A stretch of DNA of 64,000 nt from Casuarina equisetifolia (taxonomy: Eukaryota > Streptophyta > Magnoliopsida > Fagales > Casuarinaceae): the NCBI GenBank assembly GCA_028551475.1, contig CM052359.1, positions 20,151,583 through 20,215,582 of the forward strand, given 5' to 3'. The notes beneath the pieces were generated by a model. It had not been told where the DNA came from, ran no database searches, and saw only the letters and a program-made list of their open reading frames with translations. Positions 38,501 to 51,800 of the stretch are shown in pieces. Made by a program: the position numbers and the translations under genes. Position 1 is the first letter of the stretch. Every line of letters begins with the position of its first letter.

Positions 38501-39228
38501 GATGGTCTGGATTTTGAAAAACAAAACTCTTGGATCCCTCGACGTACACAGTTCCGCCCGTCGGACTCAAAAGACCAGCCAGAATCTGCATTACTTTCGA
38601 TATTGCAGACCCGTAAGTAAAGATACATATCACTTTCTTTGTTCCTTAACTCAAATTGCAAGCAATAGAACCCGAAAAAACACCTCACCCGATATTCGCA
38701 TCCTCATTGATCGATGGATGTAAAAGCGATATAAGGAATTAAAAAAAGTTTTAAAAGCTCTACAATATTTACAAAAGCAGGAGAAATTAAAGGAAACGAC
38801 AAAGTGATAATTGTTCTACCTTCAAGAGGGTAGATTTTCCACAACCATTAGGACCAAGAAGCATCCAGAACTCTCCCGAAGGAATCCGAAGCGAGCAATC
38901 CTGAAGAATAGGCACCAATTTCCCCTGCTTCGTCTTGATCGAGAAATTCAGATTGCGGCCCTCGATGGCAATATTCTCAGTAACGGTAGTCCTGTAAGTA
39001 CAGTGAGCAATATAACCATAAGAGAACCACAAAGAAAAGAGGCAAGGCAGCCACTAAAATGGAAGCACACTCGGTCGTTCGAAGAATTGCCCAGCTGAAA
39101 TATGCGCGGATGAAAGAGGAAGAAAGAGGCAGAGAGAGGGAGGACTGGGGTCGAGACCTGGAGATAGAGGTGGAGTGAGGAGGAGGGAAAAGAGGAGCAG
39201 GTGCGCGGAAGAGAGTAGAGAGTTTCAT
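35567..39228 (-). CDS. ABCI10: Plastid ABC transporter ATPase, ABCI10 type
   Basis: Six minus-strand exons: 39228-39158, 38991-38820, 38585-38499, 36405-36280, 36192-36070 and 35776-35567, giving 262 residues. The protein is a soluble ATP-binding cassette subunit. Plant ABCI10 is thought to form an ECF-like transporter with ABCI11 and ABCI12 at the chloroplast envelope. The first 25 or so residues, rich in serine and proline with no acidic residues, look like a short transit peptide. Walker A (GPNGCGKST) lies near residues 70-78, the Q-loop at FVFQNPDHQ, the signature LSGGQKQR near 158, Walker B (VLLLDE) near 178-183 and the H-loop at WVTHR near 217. All ATPase motifs are intact. Intron 3 is 2.1 kb, far larger than the others. 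The gene is divergent from NdhO, with 1.0 kb between the starts. Confidence 0.95.
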
Positions 39229-40235
39229 AGTAGCATTTAGACCAAGGATGAGGACCGTATGGATAATATCAGGGGGTCTCACATGGAGTGAATGAAAGGG
39301 GATTCTCCTACGTCGGTGATGAGGGGATAGGAGGGTAGCAAGTCCCTTGTAAACTCCTCCTTCCTCTGTAACTAATCAGAGGAATGGAGGAGACGAGCAT
39401 TCAACCACGCATTCGCTTCTGGTCTCGTGGCTTTCTTCCCTCTTTTTCTTTTTCTTTTTCTTTTTCTTTTTTCTTTTTTTCGTCTACTTGTTAATTCGTT
39501 TCCCCCTTCAAATAAGATATTTACTCCTTGAAAAATGTTTGACATTAAAAAAACAAAATAAATAAGAGAGGGAGGGAGGAAGGAAGAGACACGTTCCATT
39601 TATAAACCAATTCTTAAGACTTTTGACCCTAAATTTTACTAACTTACCACTTGAATTAAGTGTCAGAGATAGTCCCACACTAATTCCAAATGCCAAGTTT
39701 TTACTATCTCCCTATTTTTTATAAGACCTTTTAAGTAAATAGACTCGTTTCTTATATAATATCATAGTAAATTCAATAAACTGTGCATGAACTATTTTCC
39801 ACATTAAGAGACAATCAACAATATTTTATCAATTAAGTTTTTATTTATTGATTTTTCTTTACTAAATTTACTCTCTTTTCTAACTCTCACATCTTGGATG
39901 TCAAGGAATTTTATTATAGAGAAAATGTCATTCTTAAGAATCCCATATCACTTGGTTTAAGTTGTATATCAAATGCATTTTTAAGGGAAAAAAAAAAAAA
40001 AAAAGACCTTTCCGACATGGGATCGAAACCCTAAAGATGATCATAAATGCAGAGGATCTAGAAATTTACTAAATTGCTAACGATCTTTTTGATGTGGCAC
40101 ATTGTGATTGCCTGCAGTTACCGGGAACCAGGATATCTTTGTCTTCAAAATCTGGCCGTTAGCTAATAGGAGCATATCATCATCCCTTATCTGAATAGAG
40201 AGAACTGCGACACTTCCAGGGTCTCGTTCTTTTCC
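39229..40235. promoter_or_regulatory. Divergent promoter region between ABCI10 and NdhO
   Basis: One kilobase separates the two ATGs and must hold both promoters. It includes a CTTTTT repeat at 39443-39480, an A-run near 39989-40004 and a TTATC (reverse GATAA) at about 40190, some 45 bases before the NdhO ATG. No clear TATA box could be assigned. Confidence 0.4.
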
Positions 40236-41284
40236 ATGGCTTTCTCTGCAACTCTCTCACAAAACTCTTTCTCATGCCTCTCCCAGTTCCCTCAAACTTT
40301 AAGAAGAAACCCTCATCGGTTTCCGTCCATTAGGGTAGTGAACGCTGCTGAGCCGGAGAAAGAAAATACTACGCAGACTGAGACAAAGAGCGGAGACTCT
40401 TCCAATGCTCAACCATCAAGCTCGGCTCCTAAGCGCCCCCAAAAGCCTGCGTATTCGAGTAAGCTATGAAATTTGATCAAATTCTGTTGCTTTTTTTAAA
40501 ATTTTAATGAAATGGTTGTTGTTTCTCTACGTTGGTTTTCATTGTTTCATTGTCTTTTTCGCCTGGGCAGTGAAGAAGGGTCAGATTGTGAGGGTGGACA
40601 AAGAGAAGTATCTCAACAGCATTAACGTAAGTATAATTGGATATCTCTGAAACTCTAACATTCTAAAAGGACGGCCATTTACAAGGAGGGAACGAAAAAG
40701 GAAGGAAAGAGGAAACCCAAGTCAAGCTTAGGAAACAATTTCATCTTACATATCTAATGCCTTTGAATTAGACACTCATTAGATTTGGCTTTGTAATGAG
40801 GCGGAATACTGAGGTGTTTGGTTCGAATTTCAGTATCTGTCTGTTGGTCATCCACCTTATTACAAAGGCTTGGACTACATTTATGAAGATCGTGGTGAGG
40901 TAATGTGAGGCTCAGAAGTTGCTTTTGCAAGTGGAGCTTTTTTATGGCCATTTCACAGTTATGACTGAAGCAGTGTGATATTCTTTTAGGTCTTGGATCT
41001 TCGTATATTTGAGACGGGAGAGTATGCGCTTGTAAGTGATTCTTCTTCTCGTTTCTTCTGTCTGGTTATGATAGATTGGAATGTTGTATCAGACTAAAGA
41101 CTTAAATTCTCACAGATTGCATGGGTTGGGATTCCAACTGCGCCAGCTTGGCTTCCAACAGACATGCTTATCAAGGTAGTTCTAACACATCTTTTTTGAT
41201 TGGATACCGACACTTTCTGTAAGGAGCTTCATATTTAGTCCGCTTTGCTTGCAGTCGGATAAACTCGATTACGAGAGAATGTGA
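40236..41284 (+). CDS. NDHO: Chloroplast NAD(P)H dehydrogenase-like complex subunit O
   Basis: Six short exons join in frame: 40236-40458, 40571-40626, 40834-40899, 40990-41031, 41116-41175 and 41255-41284, giving 158 residues. NdhO is a nuclear-encoded stromal-side subunit of the NDH complex, which runs cyclic electron flow around photosystem I. Residues 1 to about 40 are rich in serine and arginine and form the transit peptide. A polar linker follows, then the conserved core MKKGQIVRVDKEKYLNSIN, YLSVGHPPYYKGLDYIYEDR, RIFETGEYAL and GIPTAPAWLPTDMLIK, ending YERM. All introns are GT-AG. The start is the only ATG in a suitable position and gives the family N-terminus MAFSAT. Confidence 0.96.
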
Positions 41285-42603
41285 TCTAGATACTGAAGCA
41301 CAAGCCATCGCTTGCTATGTGAAATTGCACCTGCAGACTCTTGATTTTGGTCTCCACCAGCAACTTCTTACTGTAACTTTGTCAACATCAATTACATCGC
41401 TATTAGTAAAGAGAAAAGATGGTAATTGAGATCATTTTTCTTTTAAGATTTTGTTTCCTGTTCTGAAATACGAAGGACTCAACATAAAAATATATTACCG
41501 AGGACATGCAGACATGTCAACCTTACGAAGAAGCGGATAAACCTCAAAACAGGGCTTATTTGTAAACCCCTAAACATGGCTCATTTGACATTGTAATCAT
41601 TTAATGACTTCATTGAGATTCTTTCAATTGAGAAAATAACATGAGATCTTATGAAGAAGTAGATGGAAAGAAAATTGAAAAATTTAAACTACAAATTGAA
41701 AAAAGTTGAAACCCAAGACTGAAAATAAAACTAAAACCAAAGATAACATGATATTATTTTTTATCTTTTTTATCAGTATTTTTTGTATATCTTTTGTCGT
41801 TGTTTTTCGAAATAACTCATTCATCAGAATCATCTTACTACTTATTATGAGCAAATAAAATGCAAATTCTATTCACTTTCTTTCCATGCATTTTCTCTAA
41901 ACACTTATTAAACTGAATTAACAGTCTTTTCTTTTTCAATAGTCCCGTGTTTATGAGAATAAACTATTCAAATCTGTGAGTTACACAAAGAGCAAAGTTT
42001 ACCCATCCATTAAAATGAAGAGATTTTGCTATAAAAACACAACCAATAAAAAAAAAAAAAAAGAAGTATCAACCTTCGTCCTTAAAAGTCAAAGCTTACA
42101 CAATCAAAGACATAAGCCCACCATTAATATGCAGTCTTTGTGCTGCCATCACAGCTCTGTTTCAACCACTGGCAACTGGGAGCTCTCTGTACTTCAAACT
42201 AATAATGGTGTACGTGGAACAACTATCATGATGTGTCATGATGGAGAAAATTGATCGATAAATGCAGCAGAAGTAACTTCAACAAGCACCCCAAAATCTG
42301 AATGTATACTCAAGTTGATTGAAGCACCCAATCTGATGCGTCCTTTATTGAATAAGAAATAAATTACTCTGGCCCCAAAAAAGGGCATAAATTACAATGA
42401 CGTTTGTTGTATTACTAATCACCAGTTTCTGCTAATAAAATGTATACGTGCCGTTCACCTCCTCCTAGCAAAGCGCTGTAACTCACTGAAGGGTACAGTG
42501 CACAAATAGAAGGAAACCAATCCCGGACTCCATCCCACTATTTATTCTATTCCTGTCAGTTTTGACAAACTGAAAACAATCGGTTGCAGGAACAAGATAA
42601 AGG
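41285..42603. other. Intergenic, between convergent 3' ends of NdhO and the SNM1-like gene
   Basis: This stretch holds both 3' untranslated regions and AT-rich DNA. I see no supported gene or repeat beyond short A-runs. Confidence 0.5.
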
Positions 42604-45600
42604 CTAAAGCTCCAACCTCCTCTTGGCACTCTTGTTGGCTTTCATAAGTTCCATCAACGATGGAAGAGGCTGAGGTACAGGAATATTCATTGACCTGTAC
42701 AACTTTCTAAATTTCTCATTAAAGCTCTTTGAAGATCCAATTGTTAAAAAAGAAGCATTGTCACGAACTCCTGTCTCTTTATCCACTGAATTCTGACACT
42801 GTTCTTCAGTATCATTCATGTCTGTCTCAATTTCTGATTTCTGGCGTTTCACTTCTGCAGGCTCTTTTAAAGAGAATTCATTCACTTTTTCAGCAGCTAG
42901 TTGTGTAGGGTCATTATTGATCGATACAACTCTTGACTCTTCATGTGAAAAACTAAAATCTTGGAGACCAAGTCTCGCTCTTCCAAATAACGTCACCCTT
43001 TTACTTGGAGGGGGTGATTCTATGAGTCCTTTCAGGCCAGAAGGTACTTTCACTAGTCCGAATTGAAGCTCTGCATCTGCTTGGGTGTGCTCCTCACCTG
43101 GAGAACTACTAGCAGCTTTGCCTGACAAGTCTATACCTAGAGAAGCTTCAGTGATGTCAAGAAGCTTCCAGATGGGGTCATTTGAAACTAATCTAGAGCA
43201 GTATTTCTTAACATAATCCAGCTCCATAGCCCTACAACTGGAGGAGGTTGTTGAAACAACCCACTTAGGCGCAAGGAGTTTCAGGGCCCATTCTAACTCT
43301 CCCCTCGATGAGTGGATGGAGTAACAAACATGCCAAACACCAAACTGGTCCCTTACTGCTTCATTCATTCTTATTTTCTTTTCACTTTCATTATTTGAGT
43401 ACTCTTCTGCACATGCATACCACTGTGCTGATGGGCGGATTATAAGAGGCTCGGACTGGAAGTTAGCTTGGGCCTCCATAAGCTTTGCCTTTGCTCTTTC
43501 ATACAGCTTAGGAAATCCATCTAAAACCTGGAAGCGGGAAGCGGGATCTTCAGAGATAATTCCAGGAAACGTAAGTTTAAGAGCTTGGAAACATTCTGGA
43601 TTAGTGGTTTTATCAACATATATCTTGGATCCAAACGTCTGGGATACATCTGCCAGTATTTGTTCCTGACCAAGAAGATCACAGGTCAGATACACCACAG
43701 GAGCGTCTGGATGCTTCCATATACAATGAATAACCTGTTTCATTGATGGGTGCGTAAATTTGAAGGTAGAAGCATGTTGCAGTTATTTCGATACATGGCA
43801 TAAGAAATAAGACTAACATTTAATAAATGACAGCAAAGAAGCTTCAACCTACACAAACAAAGGTGTGAGAGCAAGGGAGGAAGGGAGAGAGAGTACAATC
43901 GCAACTAAGAAATATAACAAGATAAAAAATAAAAATAAAAACTATCCGATTTTGCTAGACTGACAATAATTGAGATCATAACAATGAGAGGTAAGAGGTC
44001 ATTTAGTTCAAATACAACTTCAGAGGAACCCCTTTTTTTACCTCAATTATTGGATGTACGTATGGACTATATAGCTGATCTACATGAAAGTTCTATTCAA
44101 GAATTCCAAATTCCAGTCAAGTGCATGTCTGGTGAGTGACAAACATCGCAAGCAGAAGTAAATGAAGAAAACAAAATCCACCTATGATTTAGGTTTACTA
44201 GTCATCCTTTTATTAGGGAAAGGACCAAAATAAGAGTTCAGTCTTTGCCCAACTATACCTCCAGCGCTCCTTCTTATATAATTTAGAATACTAATTGAAG
44301 TTCAATGTTAACTTCGGATTTTTATTCACTGCCCATTAACGTGAAGAAAACAGCACCACAAGACCTAAATCAGTGTTCAATTCTAAAGTTTGAGATTTTC
44401 TGTAACAGTTAGAACGTGATTAAGTATTTTTTCCTAGGATAGGCAATAGATGGGATAAATCTTATGTCTGAATATGATCACTACAAATGCTAATGTATTA
44501 ATCAAACACCCAAAATCGGGTTTTTAAACATATGCTATCGGCAGAAAAATGGTCATGATTCTCCAGGCTAGATATGCAGCCAATAAAAAGATATTGTCAA
44601 CAAAAAGTTTCAGAGATTACTTAAACATAAAACAGATCAAAACGACAGAGGAGGATAATAAACAATATAACAAGCAGATGGCTGAAAAGAAAGATTTTGA
44701 TTTTGCCAAATGTTTATCTGGACCTACAGTTGTATAGTGTTTACTTTTAGATTTCATGCTAAACTGATAAAACCAAAAAAAAAGGTGTACAGGACCTAGA
44801 CTAAGGTCATAAATTACATAATCTGCACCATCTCCAAGAAACATTCACAATAAAAGAAAAAATGAATAGAAAGAACACCATCGGTACCTGTCTGACTGCT
44901 GAATGCTTGCTGGGAAAATTTTGATGAAATTTCCCAAATGTGCAGTCTAAGAAAACAAAATCAAGTCGACATCTGGGCTCTTTTCCCTTCTTGCCAACAT
45001 AATTCTCTGGTAAACTTTGTAGACACTCAGGCGTGAGTCTGCAATCTCCCGTATGTAGGATGTTACCAAAATTGCCTTCAAACAAGAACATTACAGCTCC
45101 TGAAGTTTATCGAATCCATGCCAGACAAGGGATGATCTGTCAATAAAGCTCTCCCAAATCATTTTAGGTCTCTGACATTATGTAAAACTAGTGCAAGCTG
45201 AAACACCACCCCCCCCCCCCCAACCAAAACAAAACCCCCCTACAACACGCATACACACATAGGGTCTAAGCCTCGTTCCAACTACCCTATATACCATAAA
45301 GATAGACTTTCCGATGAACTTCGCTGCGTGTCCAATACTATTTTTCCTTCACAGAAATGAAGGCACATATCTACTTGCTCTCATCCATCTCTCTTGCCTT
45401 AGAAATCAAATAACAAAGATTAGTTTTGTTATGATAAAAAATGTTAGAAGAATAAATTCAAACCCGTCCGACTTTGCGTCTGTTCTACTTTCAATAAATT
45501 CCAACCCACCAAACTAAGACGAGGAAGGAACCCAAAAGAACAAAACAAAATAAAACCGTGACCTAACCCGAAAAGAAAGAACGCTTACCGGGACAGTGAT

Positions 45601-46011
45601 TCGCATCGAATGCGGTGACGGTAAAAGACCCATCAGGATCATCGACTACCACGGATTGCCCCACCTCAATACCGACAAACAACGACTCGTCAAGCTGCAC
45701 CAAAAAAAAAAAAAAAAAAAACCCACATATTAAACCCACAAATTTTTTTTTTTTTTTAAAAAAAAAGAGCCCACCGGCATGTCTGAAGAAGGAACAAAAA
45801 TTGGCAGATAAAGGGAACAGACCTGGGGGTAGTATTGGAGAAGCAGGGTCCTGGTGAGAAGGGTGGAGTAGATAGGGAAAGAGAAGTGGGTACAGATCCC
45901 ACAGGTGTGGTCTTTGTGGGCATGAGTTAAGAAATGGTGCCTCTTTCTCTCTGAACATGGAGTCCAAGTGTCCACCGAGAATGGTAGCCCTTTGGGCATT
46001 TCAATTGGCAT
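42604..46011 (-). CDS. SNM1/Apollo-like metallo-beta-lactamase DNA nuclease
   Basis: Four minus-strand exons join in frame: 46011-45823, 45694-45589, 45099-44888 and 43734-42604, giving 545 residues. The protein belongs to the metallo-beta-lactamase/beta-CASP nucleases that process DNA ends, as in cross-link repair and telomere protection. The metal-binding motif HxHxDH is present as HAHKDH at residues 30-35. It is followed by a beta-lactamase-like region with FDANHCPG and HTGDCRL, and then a beta-CASP-like domain in the long last exon. The C-terminal 200 residues are polar and contain SPPPSKRVTLFGRARLG, which looks like a regulatory tail. The plant family is annotated as 5' exonuclease Apollo-like. 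The first exon and its start fit the family, and an ATG at residue 5 is an alternative. The precise DNA substrate is not shown by sequence. Confidence 0.93.
45209..45221. repeat. Poly-C run in an intron of the SNM1-like gene
   Basis: Thirteen C residues in a row, followed by further short C-runs. Confidence 0.9.
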
Positions 46012-47365
46012 CTCTTTCCTCCTTTGGAGATTTGTTCTGGTGGAAATGGGCTTGAGAATAGGAAGAAAGAATACTGAAGACAGGAAGTTTTAATGGAAGA
46101 TCTATCAAAGCTTCCACGGGAAGACATGGGGAGGGAAAGAAAGAAACAAAAGTTCCTCCAACCGACGTAACGACGGGAAAGACCTTCCTTTGTGACGTGG
46201 CCTCAAGAGAGTGGCTTCCGACGAAGGAGCGCGATGCAGCCTGCCTCCAAGCCATCTGGCGGAAAACATGACGAGCACGTGAATCCCCAATGTGTCTTGT
46301 TTAATTTATGGGATGATCTTTCGAAACAAGAAAATATAAGTCACAATCTTGGCTCGCGCTCAAGAGACTGTTACAGCTTAAAACAAGAAAATATAAGTCA
46401 CAAGCCTTATTTTAATGATTTTAAAATGATTTTTATGTTGATAGGACATCCTAAGCCTTTCGAGTAGTGTCTCTCAAGACTTGTTTTTGAAAATAATTAT
46501 AGAACTACTTAATAAGAAATGTCTTCTTGATGTGATTTCCTTATTATTCCCTCATCTTTTATTTGTCAACCGACAATTTTTCTCACTTTGCGTCATCAAT
46601 AAGGTTTATTTAATTGTTTTTGTGTGCACGTGTATATGTGATTCTATGTATAAGTGGTGGCTCCTCTCTTTGCTTTTTGAGGATAATTATGGAACTACAT
46701 AATATGTACTCCCAATTGAGCTATACACTTGTAGATATTAATTATTACAATACAACACCTTCAGGAACTAATTGGAGGAACCTCGGAGTTGTAACGTGAT
46801 CAACTGGCATTTTCATTCATTGTTTTTTTTTTTTTTTTGGCATTTTGAGTTCCAGAGATTTTAGGATAATTTTATACCGTTTTTGCTTTTATTTCGTCTT
46901 ACTCGGCCGCCCTTTCTATTCTCGTGTTCTGGGAGACGTTGGATTTCTTGGATTTCTAATCCCAAACCCAGCTTGTTTGTGCATAGTCTCTCTTTTCTTT
47001 TTACTGTGAGCGAAGCATAGTCTTATGCAGAATCCTTTTTGCAAGTACTGCATTAGGGTGCTGTTCTGAAGCATGCTGGAAATTATCAAATTCAATGCTG
47101 TGTGTGTTGAGACTTTTTTACAAAGAAAGACGCCAAAAAAGAAGCAGGTGGTCCGATTAGAGATTAGGAAAACGACTCTCGTCCTGTTTTGTACAACACA
47201 GTCCTCATCCAAACGTTCTTTTTTTAATTGATTTCCCGCTAGTGGAGGATGAAAGACTGAAGTTGAAAAGTATAGAGAAGAAAAGCCGAAACACCACGCA
47301 AGTGGACCGGAGATGGTTCAGCCTATATCTGCCTGCGTTGTTGGGCGTAGCAAGTATGTATGACC

Positions 47366-47371
<6 letters not shown>

Positions 47372-47399
<28 letters not shown>

Positions 47400-47415
47400 C
47401 TACTATTATTATAAT
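47372..47415. repeat. (ATT)n microsatellite
   Basis: A run of ATT triplets with a few ACT variants, seen directly. Confidence 0.9.
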
Positions 47416-47827
47416 TTTCAGATCTATTGTTTGGATCTCAGGCAGGTAATGCCTGCTTAAGTGACAATCTTGGTATGACCCTTTAATTTGTAGAGTCAAA
47501 AGCTTGTTGTTGGGCGTAAGTTTTGTATAAGCTGAAAAACATTCCTGTGAAAAACATTCTTTAAGGGGTTGAATTTGCTTCTGAGAATTTTTGCGTACAT
47601 GGAAGTTTCAACCAGCAGCCCCACGTGGATGTTTGGTGGGATCATTCCAACAACAAACACAACCATTGAGTTTATGTAAGGTGAGAGGAACTTTCAGAAT
47701 AAGTTGGCATGCCAACCTAACCACTCCAACTTTCTAAATATAATCTTCCATATACACGACAAATACAATTGAATGTATGATGATGAACACTTACCAATGT
47801 CCTGATTAAAGTTCTGGTATAAACAAT

Positions 47828-47848
47828 GATATATATATATATATATAT
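47828..47848. repeat. (TA)n microsatellite
   Basis: About ten AT units in intergenic DNA. Confidence 0.9.
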
Positions 47849-48878
47849 TTGCAATTAACTGTGGGAACCTCGATTTGCTTAGAATGCCGGCTTAACAGAT
47901 AAGACAAAGCGAGAGAGATGTTTTAAAAAAAAATGCAGATCCAAAGCCATACCCTTGTGATTGAAAGCAACAGGTCATATATTCTCAAACAAAAATGTAA
48001 TTATGAGGATAGGGATGATGATAAGAGACAGCTTCGAGGGTTCAGAGCCTGGTTGTTGAATCCTGGACATCAACGTAGCAGGCTGAAACTTTCTTTTGGA
48101 CTGGTTGAAAGAACAAAGATAAATGAAGGAACAAGACACCACAATTCAGAGCCGGCAATTGGATGACGCCGCCAAGAACGGTGCCACACCCAAATTCATC
48201 TTGTCATGTTTGGATGGAATGATCCTTAACTTTGTCTCAGGTAGGTTCCACTTCATACAAGTCTCGACGAGGATGCAGATCCCACTTTGCTGTTTGGAGT
48301 GGGATAAAGATGCTGTTTTTCGTGTTTTCTCTTGATTTCCAAAATGAAGACAGAGTCGTGGCCTTGCTTGCATTCCAGAATTTAATAGAACAATAGTCAA
48401 CAGACCATGGTATTGGACAGCAGGACAGGTCATCAACGTCTACTAAGCTTAAAAATTTCATCAACCCGGATACTTGCTTCCGGCGCTGGTGTAACCAATA
48501 ATCTTAAACCATAAACCAATATACAACATAAATGTTACAGACAAAGTAACCAGCTTTCATTTACAACAATCACGAGATTGTTTACAAGATGATGAAATCC
48601 AGCATCTGCCCCATGCACTGAAATTGTGGTGCTCTACTTACCAAAAAAAAAAAGGCAAAAGCAAAGAAATCTTAGTGCTTTTATTGCTTCCCCAAAGCTC
48701 CCATGCATAAAGAATCCAGTCACTCCTAGAAGAGGTAAGCAAAACAGAACTGCCGAAGTGTCCGAAAGATATAAAGGTCCAGGAATTCTATACCCTCTTA
48801 ATGCAGAAGTGTGGCACTCCCCGAAGCATTCTGCAGAGACTACGAAAGACTTATGCTTTTGTTGGTATTCACATAAAA

Positions 48879-51800
48879 TCAAAAAGGTCCTCTTCTCGGT
48901 GACCCACCAGGCGTATGGGCTCTACTATATGGAGAGGTCTCTCTCCAAGGAGAAAAATTATACGTTGTGTTTGGACTTATTGCTGCATAGGATGAGTACT
49001 CAATCGAATTATAGCCATTTTGTCCCATCATGGCGTAAGCTGGGTGCGGAGGAGATGATAAATAGCTCTTGTTTGAAGTTCCATATTGTCGTAATGGACT
49101 TGAACAGGGAGATACAGGTAAAGATGTAATCGCTCTTAAACTATCGCTGCACGTTAAAATATGAGAGCTATGTTAATTTCTTAATGTCATACAGTTGCCA
49201 AGCATGAATGAAAATAAAGGACGGCATGTAATTACCTGGGGCTTTTCGAAGCTCCTGAAGTGTTGAACACTGGCATTGTTGCATAATTTCTCTCGCCGAA
49301 AGTGATCTTTGGTCTATTTGACTGAAGTTCTAAGACTGGCTGCTCAGAAAGTTGGAGCAAATAAAACATTAGCTTAGAAAATTTGTATGCCTATATAGAT
49401 CCAAATTCATCTAACTCAATTGTGAGTGAGGAGATTCATGATGTACTAGAAAAGAGAGTGAAATTCAACAACCTACATTTTATATCTTTATTTTTCTGAA
49501 ATTTCTATAAGAGAATGACAATTCTAATTTCAATCCAACTCAAGCCAGTGATGTAAAAGGTTAATGAAAAGCAGAAATTACCTGTCAAAATAAAACTTAC
49601 ATGTTATTTTCTATCCATTCAAAGTGTATTAGGTTAACACATAATATTCCTGGGTTGTCAGAGGACTAATAGACTGATACACCAGAGTTACAGTTATCTA
49701 TTGTAGTTAGCACATATATGGAGTTTTACCTCGTGTTTGGGTCATACATATTTTGGTGGTTATATAACCTTGAATTAAAACAGTCAAAAACATTGTACGT
49801 ATAGTCAAACTCACAAGATACATACGTACAATGTTTTCTATCTTTCCTTTTGTTGAAAATTCCAAAGAATATCACAACCGTAACATGTACATTTTGGTTC
49901 AACTTAGCAAAGCATCAACATATTAACACATAAGTAAAAACCATTTACGAGCACAATTCTCACCAGAGGAAGACCAGAGATGTTTTTTCTTTCTTTGGCA
50001 ACCAACCAGAATAGAATAATCAAATAATCCACAAGCTGGTATATGTCTCCCTTGCCAAAAATTACTAGTCCCAAAGTTTATTTAAAAAGAAAAAGAAAAA
50101 AAGAAAAATCCAAGTACCACAGGTTTCTTCTTAACGATTATGCAGTCACATTAAGAAGAAAGAAAGAAAGCTCGGCAGGCATATTAAATTGTGGCCTCCT
50201 ATATTAGAGTTTTAGAAATAATAAACCTAGAACCACAAAATGTATTGGAGGGAAAGACAAGAATCTCAGGCCCTTACCGGAGTGTGACTTCCATCAAACA
50301 TGCAAGGGAAGGCATCCTTGGTGACATTAATGTTTGCCACTCTAGTTGTTGCCTGGTCTCGAATGAAAGGGTGATCTAGTAGCTGTGAAGCTGTAGGCCG
50401 TGCAGATGGGTCTCGCTGCAAGCATAGCTTTATAAAATTCTTCGCATCATTTGAAAGGCTTTCAGGAATTTCAGGCATATCTTTGCTGTTTCCAATTTTG
50501 AATATTGCAGCCACCTGCTCAACCCAATATATCATATCAATTTTGATCCTAAGAATGCTTAAAAAAGGTCAAAACAGGATGTGAAACAGCTTCTGAAATC
50601 CTATATCGCACCCCTTCATACTGGCTCCATGGTGGCTTAGACGTTGCCATTTCGAGAATTGTACATCCCAAACTCCAAATATCTACAGCAAGACTGTAGC
50701 CATTCGTATTCATCACAACCTGAGATTGTAAAACAAGATAAAAACATGAGTAACATACACCTTAGTGAAATATTCGTTGGAAAATTAAAGGCTCAAAAGG
50801 CTCAAAGAAACTGAGAATAGCTTGCATGTGAGTGAGAAGAAGGTAGGGAATTGAGCCGGGAGTGAGACAGAAAGAATATATACCTCAGGCGCCATCCAAT
50901 AAGGACTTCCCTTGAAAGAAAGCATTGACGAACACGCTGTTATCTGGTTCAGAATACCAAAATTCAGAATTGCTTTTGACAATCAACTGAAAACAATAAT
51001 AAAAAAAGAATACAACATAGAAATCTCCCCATTCCTAGTTCAAATCTATCTCTGGATCAACAATATGTCAGGTTTAGTAAATTATACGCCCTTCAGTCTA
51101 GTCAATTACACAAAAACAGGGGTATGCATGTATCAATAACTATGCGTATGAAAGTGTGAGAGGGAGAGAGAGAGAGTGACAATGTTATGAAAATTTTCAG
51201 TTATAACAGTTGGAGAAAATCAAAATGATTTTTCATTACCATCAGCACAAAATAGAATTTTTGACTACATTTTCATTTAAGAGAGTCATATGCTTTTGTA
51301 ATGACATGAACTCTGACTATTCCCTCCAGCCTTCTAGAATTAGACTTCTGTTTACGGGATAAGATACTATACATGTTTAGCCATGCCAAAGTCTGCCAAC
51401 TTGACTTCACCATTAGGACCTACTAAAATGTTAGCCCCCTTGATATCCCTGCCAAGAAAAACATTTCACTAAATAATGACAAAGAAATTAACAAATCTGC
51501 AATGCCATTAACAAAATACAAGGCAACATGACTATAATATCAACACACAAAGTACCTGTGCACTGTTTTCCTTCCATGCAAGTAGGCAAGCCCTGAAATA
51601 ATCTGCCTGGTATAATTTTGAATTACAGGTTCCTTAAAGGCACCATATTCTTGAAGTAATTTGTGAATTGAACCACCAGAGACATATTCCAAGTAAACTG
51701 AGAGCGTTTCCTCCCCCTGACAAAATGGAAATCCAGAATTGTTACCAGTATTCACAATTAGTCATGAGATTGAACAGAAAAAATCCTTCAAATTCTCCCC

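Larger units (their letters stand above)
46012..48878. other. Intergenic, SNM1-like promoter to MAPKKK 3' end
   Basis: No coding gene is supported. The first few hundred bases hold the leader and promoter of the SNM1-like gene. A 23-base sequence beginning AAACAAGAAAATATAAG occurs twice (about 46324 and 46382). A weaker repeat (ATAATTATRGAACTAC) occurs at about 46491 and 46681. ATT- and TA-type microsatellites lie at 47372-47415 and 47828-47848. The part next to 48878 is the MAPKKK 3' untranslated region. Confidence 0.45.

Noticed and set aside
40818..40835. GGTTCGAATTTC, similar to a tRNA T-arm/B box
   Set aside because: It lies across a splice acceptor of NdhO, and no D-arm or acceptor stem pairs around it.
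46478..46705. Short repeats 190 bases apart considered as a second miniature LTR element
   Set aside because: Similarity covers only about 30 bases, with no TG...CA ends, primer site or target duplication.
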